Shown piece by piece: positions 1-8,497 of a DNA stretch of 64,000 nucleotides (positions are counted from its first letter, which is position 1; the number at the start of each line of letters is the position of its first letter). The stretch lies in contig JAFLCN010000011.1 in assembly GCA_017303555.1 (NCBI GenBank), positions 1 to 64,000 on the forward strand, written 5' to 3'. The position numbers and the translations under genes are program-made. Below the pieces are notes generated by a model. The model saw nothing but the letters and a program-made list of their open reading frames with translations, did not search any database and was not told the DNA's origin. This DNA is from Planctomycetota bacterium (lineage in GTDB: Bacteria > Planctomycetota > Phycisphaerae > Phycisphaerales > UBA1924).

Positions 1-618
1 GGGACCGGACCCGCCCGGACCTGATCCGCCGGGGCCGCTGCCGCCGCCGCTCGATCCGCCGCCGCCCGAAGACCCACCCCCGGACGAGCCGCCGCCCGAC
101 GAACCGCCGGACGATCCACCCGATGACATTCCAGAACTGCCACCGGAGGACATGCCCGACGATGCGCCCGAACTCGCCCCGGATGACATCCCGCTGGACG
201 CGCCGGACGAACTCCCGCCGCCGGAACTGCTCATGCCCGAACTGCTCATGCCAGACGAGCCCGTGCTCGATGGCGTCTGCGAGCTCGTCGGCGTCTGTGA
301 CGAGTTCGTCGTCATCCCGCTCGACGACATCGGCCCGCTGCTCGAGGGCGTGTGCGTCGTGCCCGGCGTGTTGCTCGTGAACGCCCCGGTGGTGTAGAAC
401 GTCAGCGTCGGCGTGCCGCCCGGGCCGGTTGTGTAGATCACATCGCCGGTGGTCGAGTAACTCGCGGGCATGCTCGGCGTGCTGGTCGGCGTCGAGTACG
501 TGCTCTCGGGTGTAGAGCCCGACGGCGTCGAGTAGTTGCTCGACCCGCCGCCCTGCGGGGCGCGTCCCGTCGCCCAGACCGGGATGTAGAGGTAGTACCG
601 TGTGGGGCCGTCGCTCAT
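1..618 (-). CDS. Ser/Gly/Met-rich low-complexity phage protein, 3' end outside window
   Basis: The frame is open on the minus strand from an ATG at 618 to the window edge (206 codons visible) and runs off the end. The N-terminus (MSDGPTRYYLYIPVWATG) is ordinary. Residues about 25-100 are Thr/Ser/Pro-rich, and from about 100 on the chain is almost only Ser, Gly and Met in SSGMSSG and SSGGG type units, then GGSGPGGS. The start overlaps the stop of the preceding gene as ATGA, so translation is probably coupled. Its place after the tail genes suggests a flexible tail-tip or fibre-associated linker. That role is inference; no family is recognised. Confidence 0.7.
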   Translation of the reverse strand, partial: MSDGPTRYYLYIPVWATGRAPQGGGSSNYSTPSGSTPESTYSTPTSTPSMPASYSTTGDVIYTTGPGGTPTLTFYTTGAFTSNTPGTTHTPSSSGPMSSSGMTTNSSQTPTSSQTPSSTGSSGMSSSGMSSSGGGSSSGASSGMSSGASSGASSGMSSGGSSGMSSGGSSGGSSGGGSSGGGSSGGGGSSGGGSGPGGSGPGGSGP

Positions 619-1541
619 CGTGCGGCCTCCTGTGGCGTGGGGGTGGGATTGGGCTCGTACCAGCCGTCGGTGCGGATGGGCTTGCCGCACTCGGACGACG
701 CCGCTTTCACCGCGTCCTCAAAGGCCATCTTCTCGAAGACCTCCAGGGCGCTGCCCGGCGAGCAGTTCACCACGCGGAAGCGGTGCTTCTCGAAGTGCGG
801 CTTGAGGGCCTCGAACCTCTTCGACAGCGAGTCATAGAGCACGTTGTTGTGCCGGATCGCGTTCTGGGCACGGTGCTCGACGAAGGCATACTTGCGTTCC
901 GCGTCCATCTTGAAGTCGCAGCCGAGGAGGTACACCGTCGAGAAGCCGAGGTAGTGGAGCAGCCGCAGAGCGACGAGCATGACCGAGCGCTTGCCGGTGA
1001 TGCCCAGCGAGTCGGGGTTCTTCGCATCGTTGCCCCATGAGATCGTGTCCCCGGTGAGGAATCGCTCGTGGTCGAAGTGGTCGCTGCGGCGGAAGAACAG
1101 CACGCCTGGCATCTGGTGGACCTTGAACGCGCTGTTCCGCAGCGTGCCGTCGGGGTTCATCACCTTGAGCCGCTTGTCCCACATGCACGTGGGCACGAAC
1201 TTCAGGATGCCCGGGTCCTTCCACCCCACGTCGATGAACCGGCCGGGGTCGTCCACGCAGGTCCACAGCGTCGGACGCCGCACCGACCAGGCGTTGTTCA
1301 CGGCCATCGTGACGATCCCGCGGGCGTCCAGCAGCGACAGGTCGATCTGCTTCAGCGACGGCCCAGAGAGCATGAGGAACGCGGACCGCCCCCGGTAGAA
1401 CCCGCTCAGCGACACCGACTCGAACGTCGGCGGGGCTGTGTAGAGGCGCAGGCCGTCGCGCGCGGGCTTGCGCGCCTTGAGCCCGGCCTGCAGCGCCGCG
1501 ATGTCGGACTGGTTCTCACGCACCGCAGCACCCCCCATCAC
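615..1541 (-). CDS. DUF115/MptE-like Rossmann-fold protein of the phage tail cassette
   Basis: A 308-aa protein with a Rossmann-like N-terminal half: LSGPSL at about residues 58-63, and VTMAVNNAW at 78-86 followed by TLWTCVDDPGRF. This pattern is seen in the DUF115 / 6-hydroxymethylpterin pyrophosphokinase MptE-like and Maf-like families, whose phage members are thought to act on sugars or nucleotides. It overlaps the upstream methyltransferase gene by 26 nt and the downstream gene by ATGA. A role in modifying a surface or tail glycan is possible but inferred. The family call is moderate and the substrate unknown. Confidence 0.6.
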   Translation of the reverse strand: MMGGAAVRENQSDIAALQAGLKARKPARDGLRLYTAPPTFESVSLSGFYRGRSAFLMLSGPSLKQIDLSLLDARGIVTMAVNNAWSVRRPTLWTCVDDPGRFIDVGWKDPGILKFVPTCMWDKRLKVMNPDGTLRNSAFKVHQMPGVLFFRRSDHFDHERFLTGDTISWGNDAKNPDSLGITGKRSVMLVALRLLHYLGFSTVYLLGCDFKMDAERKYAFVEHRAQNAIRHNNVLYDSLSKRFEALKPHFEKHRFRVVNCSPGSALEVFEKMAFEDAVKAASSECGKPIRTDGWYEPNPTPTPQEAAR

Positions 1542-2115
1542 TCTTGAACCGCCCGACGATGTAGCGGGACCCCGCCTTGGGCCTGCTCGCGACCCCGACC
1601 CGGGCGATGCGCTCCAGCCACCAGTCCGTCGGCCGCACCGTCGGGTGCAGGCCCTCGCCGGCGACCGTGGTCGTGCTCGGCCGCGTGCAGATCGAGAAGA
1701 TGAACCGCCCGCGCGGCACCGCGACGCGGCGCATCTCCGCCAGCGTGAGGTCCACGTCCTCGGGCAGGAGGTGCTCGAGAGCGTCGAAGCTCGTCACCAC
1801 GTCGGCGATGCCCGCCTGCAGGGCGGTCGCGTGCATGGGTCGCACGAGGTCCGCCTCGTGGAACGCGAAGTCGACGCCCAGCCCGTCGATGCCGAGCCGC
1901 CGCAGCTCGCGCACGAGGTCGTTGCGGCCGCAGCCGAAGTCCACCACGAACCTCGGCTTGCTCTCCTGGATGAGGGGGATCGCGGCGCGGCCGTGGTTGG
2001 ACGAGCCGTACGTCGAGCCGGGCTTGCTGGCCAGCGCGAGGTACTTGGCCCGCTCCTTTGCGCGCTTGGCATCCAGCGGCGTCGCCGGTGCCGGTGTGGT
2101 CGGAGCGGTCGTCAT
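1516..2115 (-). CDS. Class I SAM-dependent methyltransferase (phage tail cassette)
   Basis: A 199-aa protein. Motif I is VVDFGCGRND at residues 57-66. Further on come VTSFDALEHL and an RFIFSICTRPS strand typical of FkbM/UbiE-like class I methyltransferases. I chose the ATG at 2115 because GGAGG lies 6 nt upstream and because it overlaps the stop of the previous gene as ATGA; an upstream in-frame ATG would bury the start deep inside that gene. It sits beside the DUF115-like gene, so the two may modify the same molecule. The substrate cannot be read from sequence. Confidence 0.8.
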   Translation of the reverse strand: MTTAPTTPAPATPLDAKRAKERAKYLALASKPGSTYGSSNHGRAAIPLIQESKPRFVVDFGCGRNDLVRELRRLGIDGLGVDFAFHEADLVRPMHATALQAGIADVVTSFDALEHLLPEDVDLTLAEMRRVAVPRGRFIFSICTRPSTTTVAGEGLHPTVRPTDWWLERIARVGVASRPKAGSRYIVGRFKSDGGCCGA

Positions 2116-3158
2116 TCGGCACCTCCGATGTAGAGGTTGAACTTGCGGTCCTCGTCGGCGGGGTCGGCGATCTCGATAAGGCTCATGGCCTCGAAGACCC
2201 ACACCGGCTTGCCCCGGCTGTTGCGCTCGCAGGTCATCTGCACGCACACGCCCTCGGGGATCGGCACGAGCCTGGGCTTGAGGGACCGCGCGGGCGGGCA
2301 CTTGGGGAGCACGCCGGGCAGCTCGCACACCGGCCCGAGCCCGAGCAGGCCGCCGAACCCCGAGCCGGGCTCGGAGTCGGGGGGGTTCATGTGGTGGGCC
2401 TCGAATCGGTTGATCGCCAGGCGCGTGGGGTCCTCGCCCCCGCTGGGGGCCTGCGAGGTCAGTCCGTTCTCGACGGGCACATACCGCAGGTAGTCGGGGC
2501 TACCCGGGTTCCCATCGATCTGGGCCTCGACCCACGGGTAGCGCCAGCGGTTGCGCTCGGTGGGGATCGGCTGGGCCGCGCCGAGGATCGCAGTGATGCG
2601 ACCTGGCGAGGGACGACCGAGTTCGATCACCGCCCACTTCTCGCCGGTGCCGTCCTCTTTCCACAGGATCGGGATGCCGCCCATGGGCGTGCTCGCAAGG
2701 ACCGTCTCGTCTGCCGCAAGCTCGCAGGTGGTGTCCGTCTCGTTGGTGATGTAGACGCGGGCGGTCGTCACGCCGGTGAGCACGCACGGCCCGAGGGCGT
2801 TCGGCTTGATCGGCTGGAGCGCCACCGCGAAGGCGAGCGTGTCGGACTCCTCGGTGGCGACATCGCCGGTCAGTGGCGTGCGGCTGTGGAAGGTCCGCTC
2901 CTGGTCGTCCTCGCCCGGCTCGACCAGCACGCCCGTGATCGCCAGCGCGTGGTGCGGCTCGATCAGCTCGCCCGAATCGTTGCGGACCAGCACCACGCCG
3001 ATGCCGCGCTGGGCCGACTCGACGAGCGGCCCGGCGACGGCCTGGCCCCGACCCTGACGCGAGCGCAGATCGACCGCCGCATCGACGAACGCGTTGTACG
3101 CGCCCGCGGGGATGCGGAGCGGCTGGCCGGATCGGACTTTGCGGAGGTCGTCAGGCAT
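2112..3158 (-). CDS. Phage structural protein of unknown function, 348 aa
   Basis: Starts MPDDLRKVRSGQPLRIPAGA. It has no transmembrane segment and alternates short beta-rich stretches (AVIELGRPSPGRITAI, KPVWVFEAMSLIEI), which suits a baseplate or tail-tip beta protein. It lies between two other uncharacterised tail genes downstream of the tape measure gene, where distal tail and baseplate proteins are normally found. I do not recognise a family; the role is inferred from position only. Confidence 0.7.
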   Translation of the reverse strand: MPDDLRKVRSGQPLRIPAGAYNAFVDAAVDLRSRQGRGQAVAGPLVESAQRGIGVVLVRNDSGELIEPHHALAITGVLVEPGEDDQERTFHSRTPLTGDVATEESDTLAFAVALQPIKPNALGPCVLTGVTTARVYITNETDTTCELAADETVLASTPMGGIPILWKEDGTGEKWAVIELGRPSPGRITAILGAAQPIPTERNRWRYPWVEAQIDGNPGSPDYLRYVPVENGLTSQAPSGGEDPTRLAINRFEAHHMNPPDSEPGSGFGGLLGLGPVCELPGVLPKCPPARSLKPRLVPIPEGVCVQMTCERNSRGKPVWVFEAMSLIEIADPADEDRKFNLYIGGAE

Positions 3159-3170
3159 GATCTGTAGGGG

Positions 3171-3998
3171 TCAGATCCCCAGTGCTCCGAAGTTGGCCTG
3201 GTCGTACACGCGCTCGACGTACGCGGCGATGGGTTTCTTGATGATCGCGCCGGAGCCCGAGTCTTCCGCGTCGGCGTAGCGGACCCACAGGTACTCCCAC
3301 CCCTTCTTGTTGATCCCGGTGACGGGACCGACGGTCAGGTTGGTCTGATTGGGGCTCGCGGCGAAGCGGAAGGTGATCTCCCAGTCGTCATCGGGGCCGT
3401 CGCCGCGCTTGGAGCCCGTCGCGCCCAGGAACAGCACCTCGCCCGCCGCGAACCCGCGGAACGAGCCCGCGTTGGTCTTGCCCGTGGAGGAGAAGATCGC
3501 GCCCTTGTACGAGGCGGTGACCTGCGCGTCGGTGAAGTAGTGCGTCTCCGAGAACTGGTAGACGGGGACCGTGATGTCCACGCCCTCGACGCCGTCGGCG
3601 GTGACGCCGATCGCGCCGCCGAAGTCGGGCGCGGTGGTGCCCGGCGCGGGGCGGCGCTGCATGGTCTGCAGGCTTTGGGTGATGTGCTGGGTGCCGCCGC
3701 CGGTCTCGAATGTGAACGACGACTCGCTCGGGGTGCTCGTGCCGGTAGACGCGTTCTGGCTGTAGCGGACGGTCACGTCCCACAGCTGCGGGCCGATGGG
3801 CTCGATCTGGATGGTCTGGCGCGGGAGCGTGTCGTAGGTCGCTGGGGAGGCCGCCTGTGCTGCGGTGCGGGCCGCGAGGTCGTCGGCCGTGCCGCGCACG
3901 ATGTAGCCGAGCTCGGCAGAGGACTGCGAGGCTTGGTTCGCCTTGGTGGAGCGGCGGCTCTCGAACTTCTCAAAGACCTCGACCGGCACGAACGACAA
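3171..3998 (-). CDS. Phage tail protein of unknown function, 275 aa
   Basis: Directly follows the tape measure gene in the direction of transcription, the usual slot of a distal tail or tail-associated protein. The sequence is rich in Thr, Ser and Gly with beta-strand-like repeats (for example ITQSLQTMQRRPAPG, DITVPVYQFSETHYF). An upstream AGGAGG (about 4001-4006 on the plus strand as cctcct) is a strong ribosome binding site. No domain is recognised. Confidence 0.7.
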   Translation of the reverse strand: MSFVPVEVFEKFESRRSTKANQASQSSAELGYIVRGTADDLAARTAAQAASPATYDTLPRQTIQIEPIGPQLWDVTVRYSQNASTGTSTPSESSFTFETGGGTQHITQSLQTMQRRPAPGTTAPDFGGAIGVTADGVEGVDITVPVYQFSETHYFTDAQVTASYKGAIFSSTGKTNAGSFRGFAAGEVLFLGATGSKRGDGPDDDWEITFRFAASPNQTNLTVGPVTGINKKGWEYLWVRYADAEDSGSGAIIKKPIAAYVERVYDQANFGALGI

Positions 3999-4016
3999 CC
4001 TCCTCTCGTGGGGGGA

Positions 4017-6017
4017 TCAGGCGAACCGCAGTCCGTTATCCACGCTGGCGTCGAGCAGACGCTTGGTGTTGCGGGCGGTCTGCTCGGTGGCGCTGGCGGT
4101 GCGCTCGGCGGCGTCGCCACCGGTGCCGAGGCCCGAGACGGCCGCGGCGCTGAACGTGCCCGTGACGCTGATGCCCTTACCGATGGCCGCGCCAAGCCCC
4201 GACAGCCGGTCCTCGAAGTCGGCCAGAAGATCCCGTTGCGGGCGACCTGACCCTTTCTCCGCGTCGGCGGCCTCGCGCTTCTTGCGGGCCTCCTCAATCG
4301 CGGCGGCGAGTTTCTGCTTGGCGGCGTCCAGAGCGGCCTGCGACTCGGCGAGTCCCGCCTCGGTGTCCTTGCGCAGGGCTTCCTGGGCGTTCTCGAAGTC
4401 CTGGCCGATCGCGGCCAGCGTCGCTTCGTGCATCGCCGCCGCATCACGGCGCTGCTGCTCGCGCTGCCCCTCGCGGGCGGTCACCGACTGCTGCGCGGCG
4501 TTCTCCAGTTCGACGAGCCGAGATTCGAGTTGCTGATCGACCGCCTTCTTCGCGGCTTCGACATCGAGCCCGTCATCGAACAGCCCCTGAATCTCCAGCA
4601 TTCGCTTGGCGACCCACGACGAAGCTTCCTCCCAGATCATCTGGAAGCCGGTGGCGAAGTTGGTCCATGTCTTTGACAGGAAGGCGGTGGTCTCGATCCA
4701 CGCGACCTCGAGTGCGTGGAACACGGTCTCCGCCGCCGCCAGAGCTCCGTACCACATGGCATACGCCGTGGAGACGAAGAACTCCTTCGCGCCCAGCCAC
4801 GCCTTGTTGAGCGCCGCGACGCCCTGCTGCCAGATGACCTTCAGAGACAGCCACAGGATCTCGGCTGCGAGTGCGATGTCGCCGGCGGCGAGAGCGTCGG
4901 AGATGCCGCCGACGACCTTGCCGACCCAGTCGCGCAGCTCGGTGAACTTCTCCGCGAGCCACGACAGCGCCTCGCCGCCCGCGCCGGTGACGACCAGCAG
5001 TGTGCCGCCGAGCGCCACGATCGCGGCGATTGTCAGACCCACCGGAGTGAGCACAGCGCCGATCGCGGCCCCGATCAGGCTAAACGCCGTGCCGATCCCG
5101 CCGATGACGGCGGCCACGATGCCGAGCGCCGCGCCGATGCCAGAGATGATGTAGCCCAGGCCGACGATGGCAATCCCCGCGACGGCGACCGCCGCCGCGA
5201 CCTTGAGCGCCCAGACGACCGTTTCCTTGTTCGCCTTCACCCACGCCGTGGCGCTCACGACGATGCGGGTGATTCGCTCGGTGAGGTCCTTGATCGTCGG
5301 TGCGAGCGCCCCGCCGATGGTGAACACACCCTGCTTAAGGACCTTCCAGAGCGTGCCCAGCGCGTCGTTGAGTTCCGCGGCGTCGCGGGCGGTTTCCGTG
5401 CTCACCGTCAGCCCGAGCTTGCGGGCCTGCTCCTGCATCTCGTTGATGCCCGCAGCGCCGTCGGCCATCAGCGGAAGAAGCTTGGTCCCGGCCTTGCCGA
5501 AGAGCTCCATCGCCATCGCGGCCCGGAGCGCCGGGTCTTGGATCTGTGAGATCCGGTCGGCCAGCAGCTTGAACTGCTCGTCAGGGGAGAGCTTCGCCAG
5601 GTCCTGCACGGTCAGCCCAAGCCGTGCGAGTGCCTCGTTTGCCCCTTTCGAACCCTGCGACGCCTCCGTCAGCGTCTTCTGCATAACGCGGAGGCCGTTC
5701 TCCAGCGTCTCCATGTCCGTGCCGGAGAGGTCGGCAGCGTAACCGAGCTCTGACAGGGCCTCGACACTCACGCCTGTGCGGGCGCTCATCTTGTCGAGCG
5801 CATCGCCCGAGTCGCTGAACGCCTTCGCGGTGCCGAGTAGCGCCGTGACCGCCGCGACCCCGATGCCCGCCATCTTGGTGCCGATGGACCGCAGCCCCTC
5901 GCCGAAGGCTTCGAGCTTCTTCTGGGCCGCCTTCAGCCCGGCCGACAGCTTGTCGCTGACGCCCAGCTCAACGAAGGCCCGCCCAGCTCGGATGCCCCGC
6001 GTATCGGCCACGTTCAA
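4017..6017 (-). CDS. Tail tape measure protein
   Basis: A 666-aa protein with the architecture of phage tape measure proteins. The N-terminus is helical (SDKLSAGLKAAQKKLEAFGE) and is followed by a TP901-like core with TGVSVEALSELGYAADLSG. A long hydrophobic alanine/glycine stretch at about residues 268-345 could span a membrane several times, and a charged coiled coil lies at about 490-600. It would be packed inside the tail tube, set its length, and enter the host envelope at DNA ejection. At 666 aa it predicts a short to medium tail. Neighbours are the gp10-like gene and tail chaperones upstream and tail-tip genes downstream. Confidence 0.9.
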   Translation of the reverse strand: MNVADTRGIRAGRAFVELGVSDKLSAGLKAAQKKLEAFGEGLRSIGTKMAGIGVAAVTALLGTAKAFSDSGDALDKMSARTGVSVEALSELGYAADLSGTDMETLENGLRVMQKTLTEASQGSKGANEALARLGLTVQDLAKLSPDEQFKLLADRISQIQDPALRAAMAMELFGKAGTKLLPLMADGAAGINEMQEQARKLGLTVSTETARDAAELNDALGTLWKVLKQGVFTIGGALAPTIKDLTERITRIVVSATAWVKANKETVVWALKVAAAVAVAGIAIVGLGYIISGIGAALGIVAAVIGGIGTAFSLIGAAIGAVLTPVGLTIAAIVALGGTLLVVTGAGGEALSWLAEKFTELRDWVGKVVGGISDALAAGDIALAAEILWLSLKVIWQQGVAALNKAWLGAKEFFVSTAYAMWYGALAAAETVFHALEVAWIETTAFLSKTWTNFATGFQMIWEEASSWVAKRMLEIQGLFDDGLDVEAAKKAVDQQLESRLVELENAAQQSVTAREGQREQQRRDAAAMHEATLAAIGQDFENAQEALRKDTEAGLAESQAALDAAKQKLAAAIEEARKKREAADAEKGSGRPQRDLLADFEDRLSGLGAAIGKGISVTGTFSAAAVSGLGTGGDAAERTASATEQTARNTKRLLDASVDNGLRFA

Positions 6018-6470
6018 TCACCCTTTCTTGATCGAGTTCCGCCACAACAGCGGCAGCTTGGGCCGCTCCTTCTCCAGCGCCGGGGCCATGTACGGCCGCG
6101 GCGCGATCTTCACCTTCTGCGAGGTGAGCTTGCCGCCTCGCCCCCCCAACCTGCGGAACACGACGGTCTCGCCGCCGTGCTCGAGGACACTCGGTGCCGG
6201 GGGGTCGCTCTTCTTGAATCCCACCGGCCCGACGACGACCGAGTCGTTGGGCTTGTCGTACCCGAAGAGGATCAGCCGACGCAGGCTGCCCTCGTGCGAA
6301 TGGGGCGGGGCCCCGGGAGGAGCCGACCCCTTGCGTTTGCGGATGCTCGTCTTGGCAGCCGTGCGGATGAACGCGCCGGCCTTGCTGAGCACCTTCCGCT
6401 TGGCGTTGTCGACCGCCGCCATGACGACGTGGCGGTCGAAGAACATGTCTTTGATCCGCATGGTGATCAC
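6018..6470 (-). CDS. HK97 gp10-like tail completion/morphogenesis protein
   Basis: About 150 aa, basic, with the gp10-like pattern: KAGAFIRTAAKTSIRKRKGS near the N-terminus, GPVGF in the middle, VLEHGG, and a C-terminal RPYMAPALEKERPKLPLLWR. These proteins sit at the head-tail or tail completion interface. I chose the GTG at 6470 because GGGAG lies 6 nt upstream and it overlaps the preceding stop as GTGA; the ATG at 6461 is the alternative. Unusually, the gene lies after the tail chaperones rather than before the tail tube gene. Confidence 0.75.
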   Translation of the reverse strand: MITMRIKDMFFDRHVVMAAVDNAKRKVLSKAGAFIRTAAKTSIRKRKGSAPPGAPPHSHEGSLRRLILFGYDKPNDSVVVGPVGFKKSDPPAPSVLEHGGETVVFRRLGGRGGKLTSQKVKIAPRPYMAPALEKERPKLPLLWRNSIKKG

Positions 6471-6967
6471 GCACCACTCCCAGCCGAGCCGCCGTTGCCA
6501 CCGCCGGTGCCGGCGAGGCCGCTGCCCTTCTCCAGGCCCTTGTTGAACGACGCCTCCTTCTCCTTGCGGAGACGGCCCGACCCGATGAACAGGCCGACGA
6601 TGCCGGTGAGCGCCGGCAGCGCGGGCCCGAGCACGGGCAGGCCCGCGACGGTCGGGCCAACGGTGTCGAGGGCCGAGAGCGTGAGTTGGCCGAGCAGCCC
6701 GCGGATCTCGCCGGCCTTCTCGATGTTGCCCTTCCACTGCGCGCCGGTCGTCTGCGTGAGGTTGAACCAGTTCTGATACTCGACCTCCGCCTCGTTGAGG
6801 CTGAGCGACGACGGCAGGCCGGTGGTCTGCTGGATGGTGTTGGGCGTCTTGACCTTGACGATGTCGCCAAGGTCAAGGCCGGCGCACGACGCGAGCACGA
6901 GCGCCAGCAGGATCAGGGCACCGATGTAGACGTAGTGGCGGGTGGTGAGGGGGGACAGGCTCTTCAT
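6467..6967 (-). CDS. Phage-encoded lipoprotein with a second hydrophobic segment
   Basis: A 166-aa protein with an N-terminal signal sequence ending in a lipobox LVLASC (Cys about residue 28), so it is expected to be lipidated and anchored in the envelope. A second hydrophobic stretch (about 95-130, rich in Leu, Pro and Gly) could cross the membrane. The tail is Gly/Ser-rich. It lies between the tail chaperones and the gp10-like gene, and overlaps both neighbours by 4 nt. Prophage lipoproteins at such positions may block superinfection or act in lysis as spanins; which applies here is not known. Confidence 0.65.
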   Translation of the reverse strand: MKSLSPLTTRHYVYIGALILLALVLASCAGLDLGDIVKVKTPNTIQQTTGLPSSLSLNEAEVEYQNWFNLTQTTGAQWKGNIEKAGEIRGLLGQLTLSALDTVGPTVAGLPVLGPALPALTGIVGLFIGSGRLRKEKEASFNKGLEKGSGLAGTGGGNGGSAGSGA

Positions 6968-7191
6968 GCGCGAGTCTCCTTGGCGACCTCCGGCATGCGG
7001 CGGTCGATAAACACGTCCTTGAGGACCGACACGTCAACCCTGACGGGCCGGGATGGCTTGTGGAATGGGTCGAAGTCGGCGGGCTTGAGCAGGCGGGATC
7101 GCTTGGGATCGCGAGCGGTGTTGGCCACCACGGACATGACGGCGGCGGCGATCGACCAGTCGTGGCGCTGGCGGCCGTCGAGCATGGCCAC
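6964..7191 (-). CDS. Tail assembly chaperone, downstream (GT-type) frame
   Basis: As a free-standing frame this is 75 aa from an ATG at 7191. Its content is the C-terminal half of the second tail chaperone: HDWSIAAAVMSVVANTARDP then LLKPADFDPF, the common W-A-N-RDPK-P-DF pattern. The same frame continues upstream without stop to 7437 and, between about 7274 and 7192, reads AWKFVYQCAGAIGL then LTLRELVAML with high G/C at third positions but has no ATG, GTG or TTG start. I therefore think the product is mostly made by -1 frameshifting from the upstream chaperone gene rather than from its own start. Confidence 0.65.
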   Translation of the reverse strand: MAMLDGRQRHDWSIAAAVMSVVANTARDPKRSRLLKPADFDPFHKPSRPVRVDVSVLKDVFIDRRMPEVAKETRA

Positions 7192-7205
7192 CAGCTCGCG
7201 GAGCG

Positions 7206-7278
7206 TCAGGGGCCCGGGGTCGAGGCCGATGGCTCCGGCGCACTGGTAGACGAACTTCCAGGCGTCAGCGGCTCGGGG
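7206..7278 (-). promoter_or_regulatory. Candidate -1 programmed ribosomal frameshift region
   Basis: Two possible slip points lie in the overlap of the chaperone frames. One is a run of four C (minus strand) at 7275-7278, read GTC CCC GAG in the upstream frame; just after it third-position G/C preference moves from the upstream frame to the -1 frame. The other is a textbook X-XXY-YYZ heptamer, G GGC CCC at 7209-7215, directly before the TGA of the upstream frame. The first fits the coding signal better, the second fits the classic slippery rule. The frame offset is exactly -1. Confidence 0.6.
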
Positions 7279-7712
7279 ACCATCCGGTTCACGAGCCTGT
7301 CCAGTTCGCTCTCGCTGGTGAGCGTCTGGATCCGCCTCTCCGTCAGGTCGCGGGCCTTGTCCAGCACCCGGTTGGTGGCCTGGAGCACCCGCCCGAGGTT
7401 GGCCCGGTCCCTCGGGCTCGGGCAGAAACTGATCAGCTCATCCAGCACCGCCTGCGTGGCGGCCTCGATAGCGTCGCCCGCCATCGCCTTGCCGAACTCC
7501 TCGTCCGACACCTTGGCGGCGTCGGCTTCGGGCTTGCACACGGCGTACACCACGTCGCACAGCAGCACCGGGTCGCGGATGAGCTTCTCGATGAGCGTCC
7601 CCTCGATGACCTGCATGAGGTCGACGCCCGTGAGTCCGCGCACGCGCTTGAGCGTGGCGACGTTGATGTCCACCGTCCAGGTCCGACCCGCGTTGTCCTT
7701 GAACTGCCGCAT
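7206..7712 (-). CDS. Tail assembly chaperone, upstream (G-type) frame
   Basis: A 168-aa protein directly after the tail tube gene and before the tape measure region, the fixed place of the gpG/gpGT chaperone pair that coats the tape measure protein during tail assembly. It starts MRQFKDNAGRTWTVDINVATLKRV, a common start for this family. The last about 20 residues (Ser/Thr/Pro-rich, ending PGP) have poorer third-position G/C than the other frame, consistent with ribosomes often leaving this frame before its stop. Confidence 0.8.
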   Translation of the reverse strand: MRQFKDNAGRTWTVDINVATLKRVRGLTGVDLMQVIEGTLIEKLIRDPVLLCDVVYAVCKPEADAAKVSDEEFGKAMAGDAIEAATQAVLDELISFCPSPRDRANLGRVLQATNRVLDKARDLTERRIQTLTSESELDRLVNRMVPEPLTPGSSSTSAPEPSASTPGP

Positions 7713-7796
7713 CCGTGCCTCCGTTGGGACGCTGTGCCGGTTGCACAGCGGTTGAACAGCCGTTGAACACCTCTTGCACCGACTCCACCGCCGGGT

Positions 7797-8225
7797 TTAC
7801 GAACCGATCCATGAAGGCGCCGTCGCCGAGTACGTGACCTTCGCGGTCACCGACACGGTGATGGCCTCTTCGAGGGCTTCACTGCGGCTGAAGTTGGTGA
7901 TCGAGAAGTCCGCCTGCAGGCCCTGACCCGCGGCCGCGTCGAGGATCTGGAGGCCGATGGGGTCGTTGTTGAAGAAGGCGTTCTTGATGGCGGTGAACCC
8001 GGCGTCGCCGGTGTCCCAGACCATCTCGAACTCGACGCTCGCCTCCTTGAGCGTGGCGACCGTCGCCCGCCAGCCGTTGTTGGCCCGCGTGGTCACGTCC
8101 GCCTCGCCCGCTTCGAGGTTGAGCGTCACGTCCCGCGTGTTGCCCAGCGCCGTCCACGCCCCCGCGCCCGCCTGTCCGCCCGTCTTGTACTTGAGGGCGG
8201 CCTCCATGCCGAGCCTGATTGCCAT
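7797..8225 (-). CDS. Major tail tube protein
   Basis: A 142-aa protein with the phage tail tube fold signature: N-terminal GMEAALKYKTGG, then WTALGNTRDVTLNLEAGEADVTTR in two beta strands, then a VEFEMVWDTGD turn and C-terminal beta strands. Such proteins stack as hexamers to form the tail of siphoviruses. It is followed by the two-frame chaperone and tape measure genes in the canonical order. A strong SD (AGGAG) precedes the ATG at 8225. Confidence 0.85.
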   Translation of the reverse strand: MAIRLGMEAALKYKTGGQAGAGAWTALGNTRDVTLNLEAGEADVTTRANNGWRATVATLKEASVEFEMVWDTGDAGFTAIKNAFFNNDPIGLQILDAAAGQGLQADFSITNFSRSEALEEAITVSVTAKVTYSATAPSWIGS

Positions 8226-8237
8226 CGCTGACTCCTT

Positions 8238-8495
8238 TCACTCGGCGCTGTGGCCGACCACGAAGACCATCTCGCCGCCCTTGCTCTTGACCAGAATGTC
8301 CGCCAGGTTGACCCGCTCGAAGTGGTACTGCGTGCCCGGCGCAACATCGATGGGGTCCGTCTTGCCGTCCGAGAGCAACATGTCCTGCGTGTTCTTGTGC
8401 GACGCGGTGAGTGTGAATGTGGCGATCGTCTTCTGCGTCGCCAGCGGCTTGAGCTCGTCGGTCATCGCCACGCCGAAGATGATGGTGTTGCGCAT
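8238..8495 (-). CDS. Small phage tail/connector protein, 85 aa
   Basis: Starts MRNTIIFGVAMTDELKPLAT at 8495, with GGAGGTAGCT upstream. It is a compact beta-rich sequence without transmembrane segments. It lies between the candidate tail terminator gene and the tail tube gene, all transcribed together. No family is recognised; a small tail or neck role is inferred from place only. Confidence 0.65.
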   Translation of the reverse strand: MRNTIIFGVAMTDELKPLATQKTIATFTLTASHKNTQDMLLSDGKTDPIDVAPGTQYHFERVNLADILVKSKGGEMVFVVGHSAE

Positions 8496-8497
8496 AG

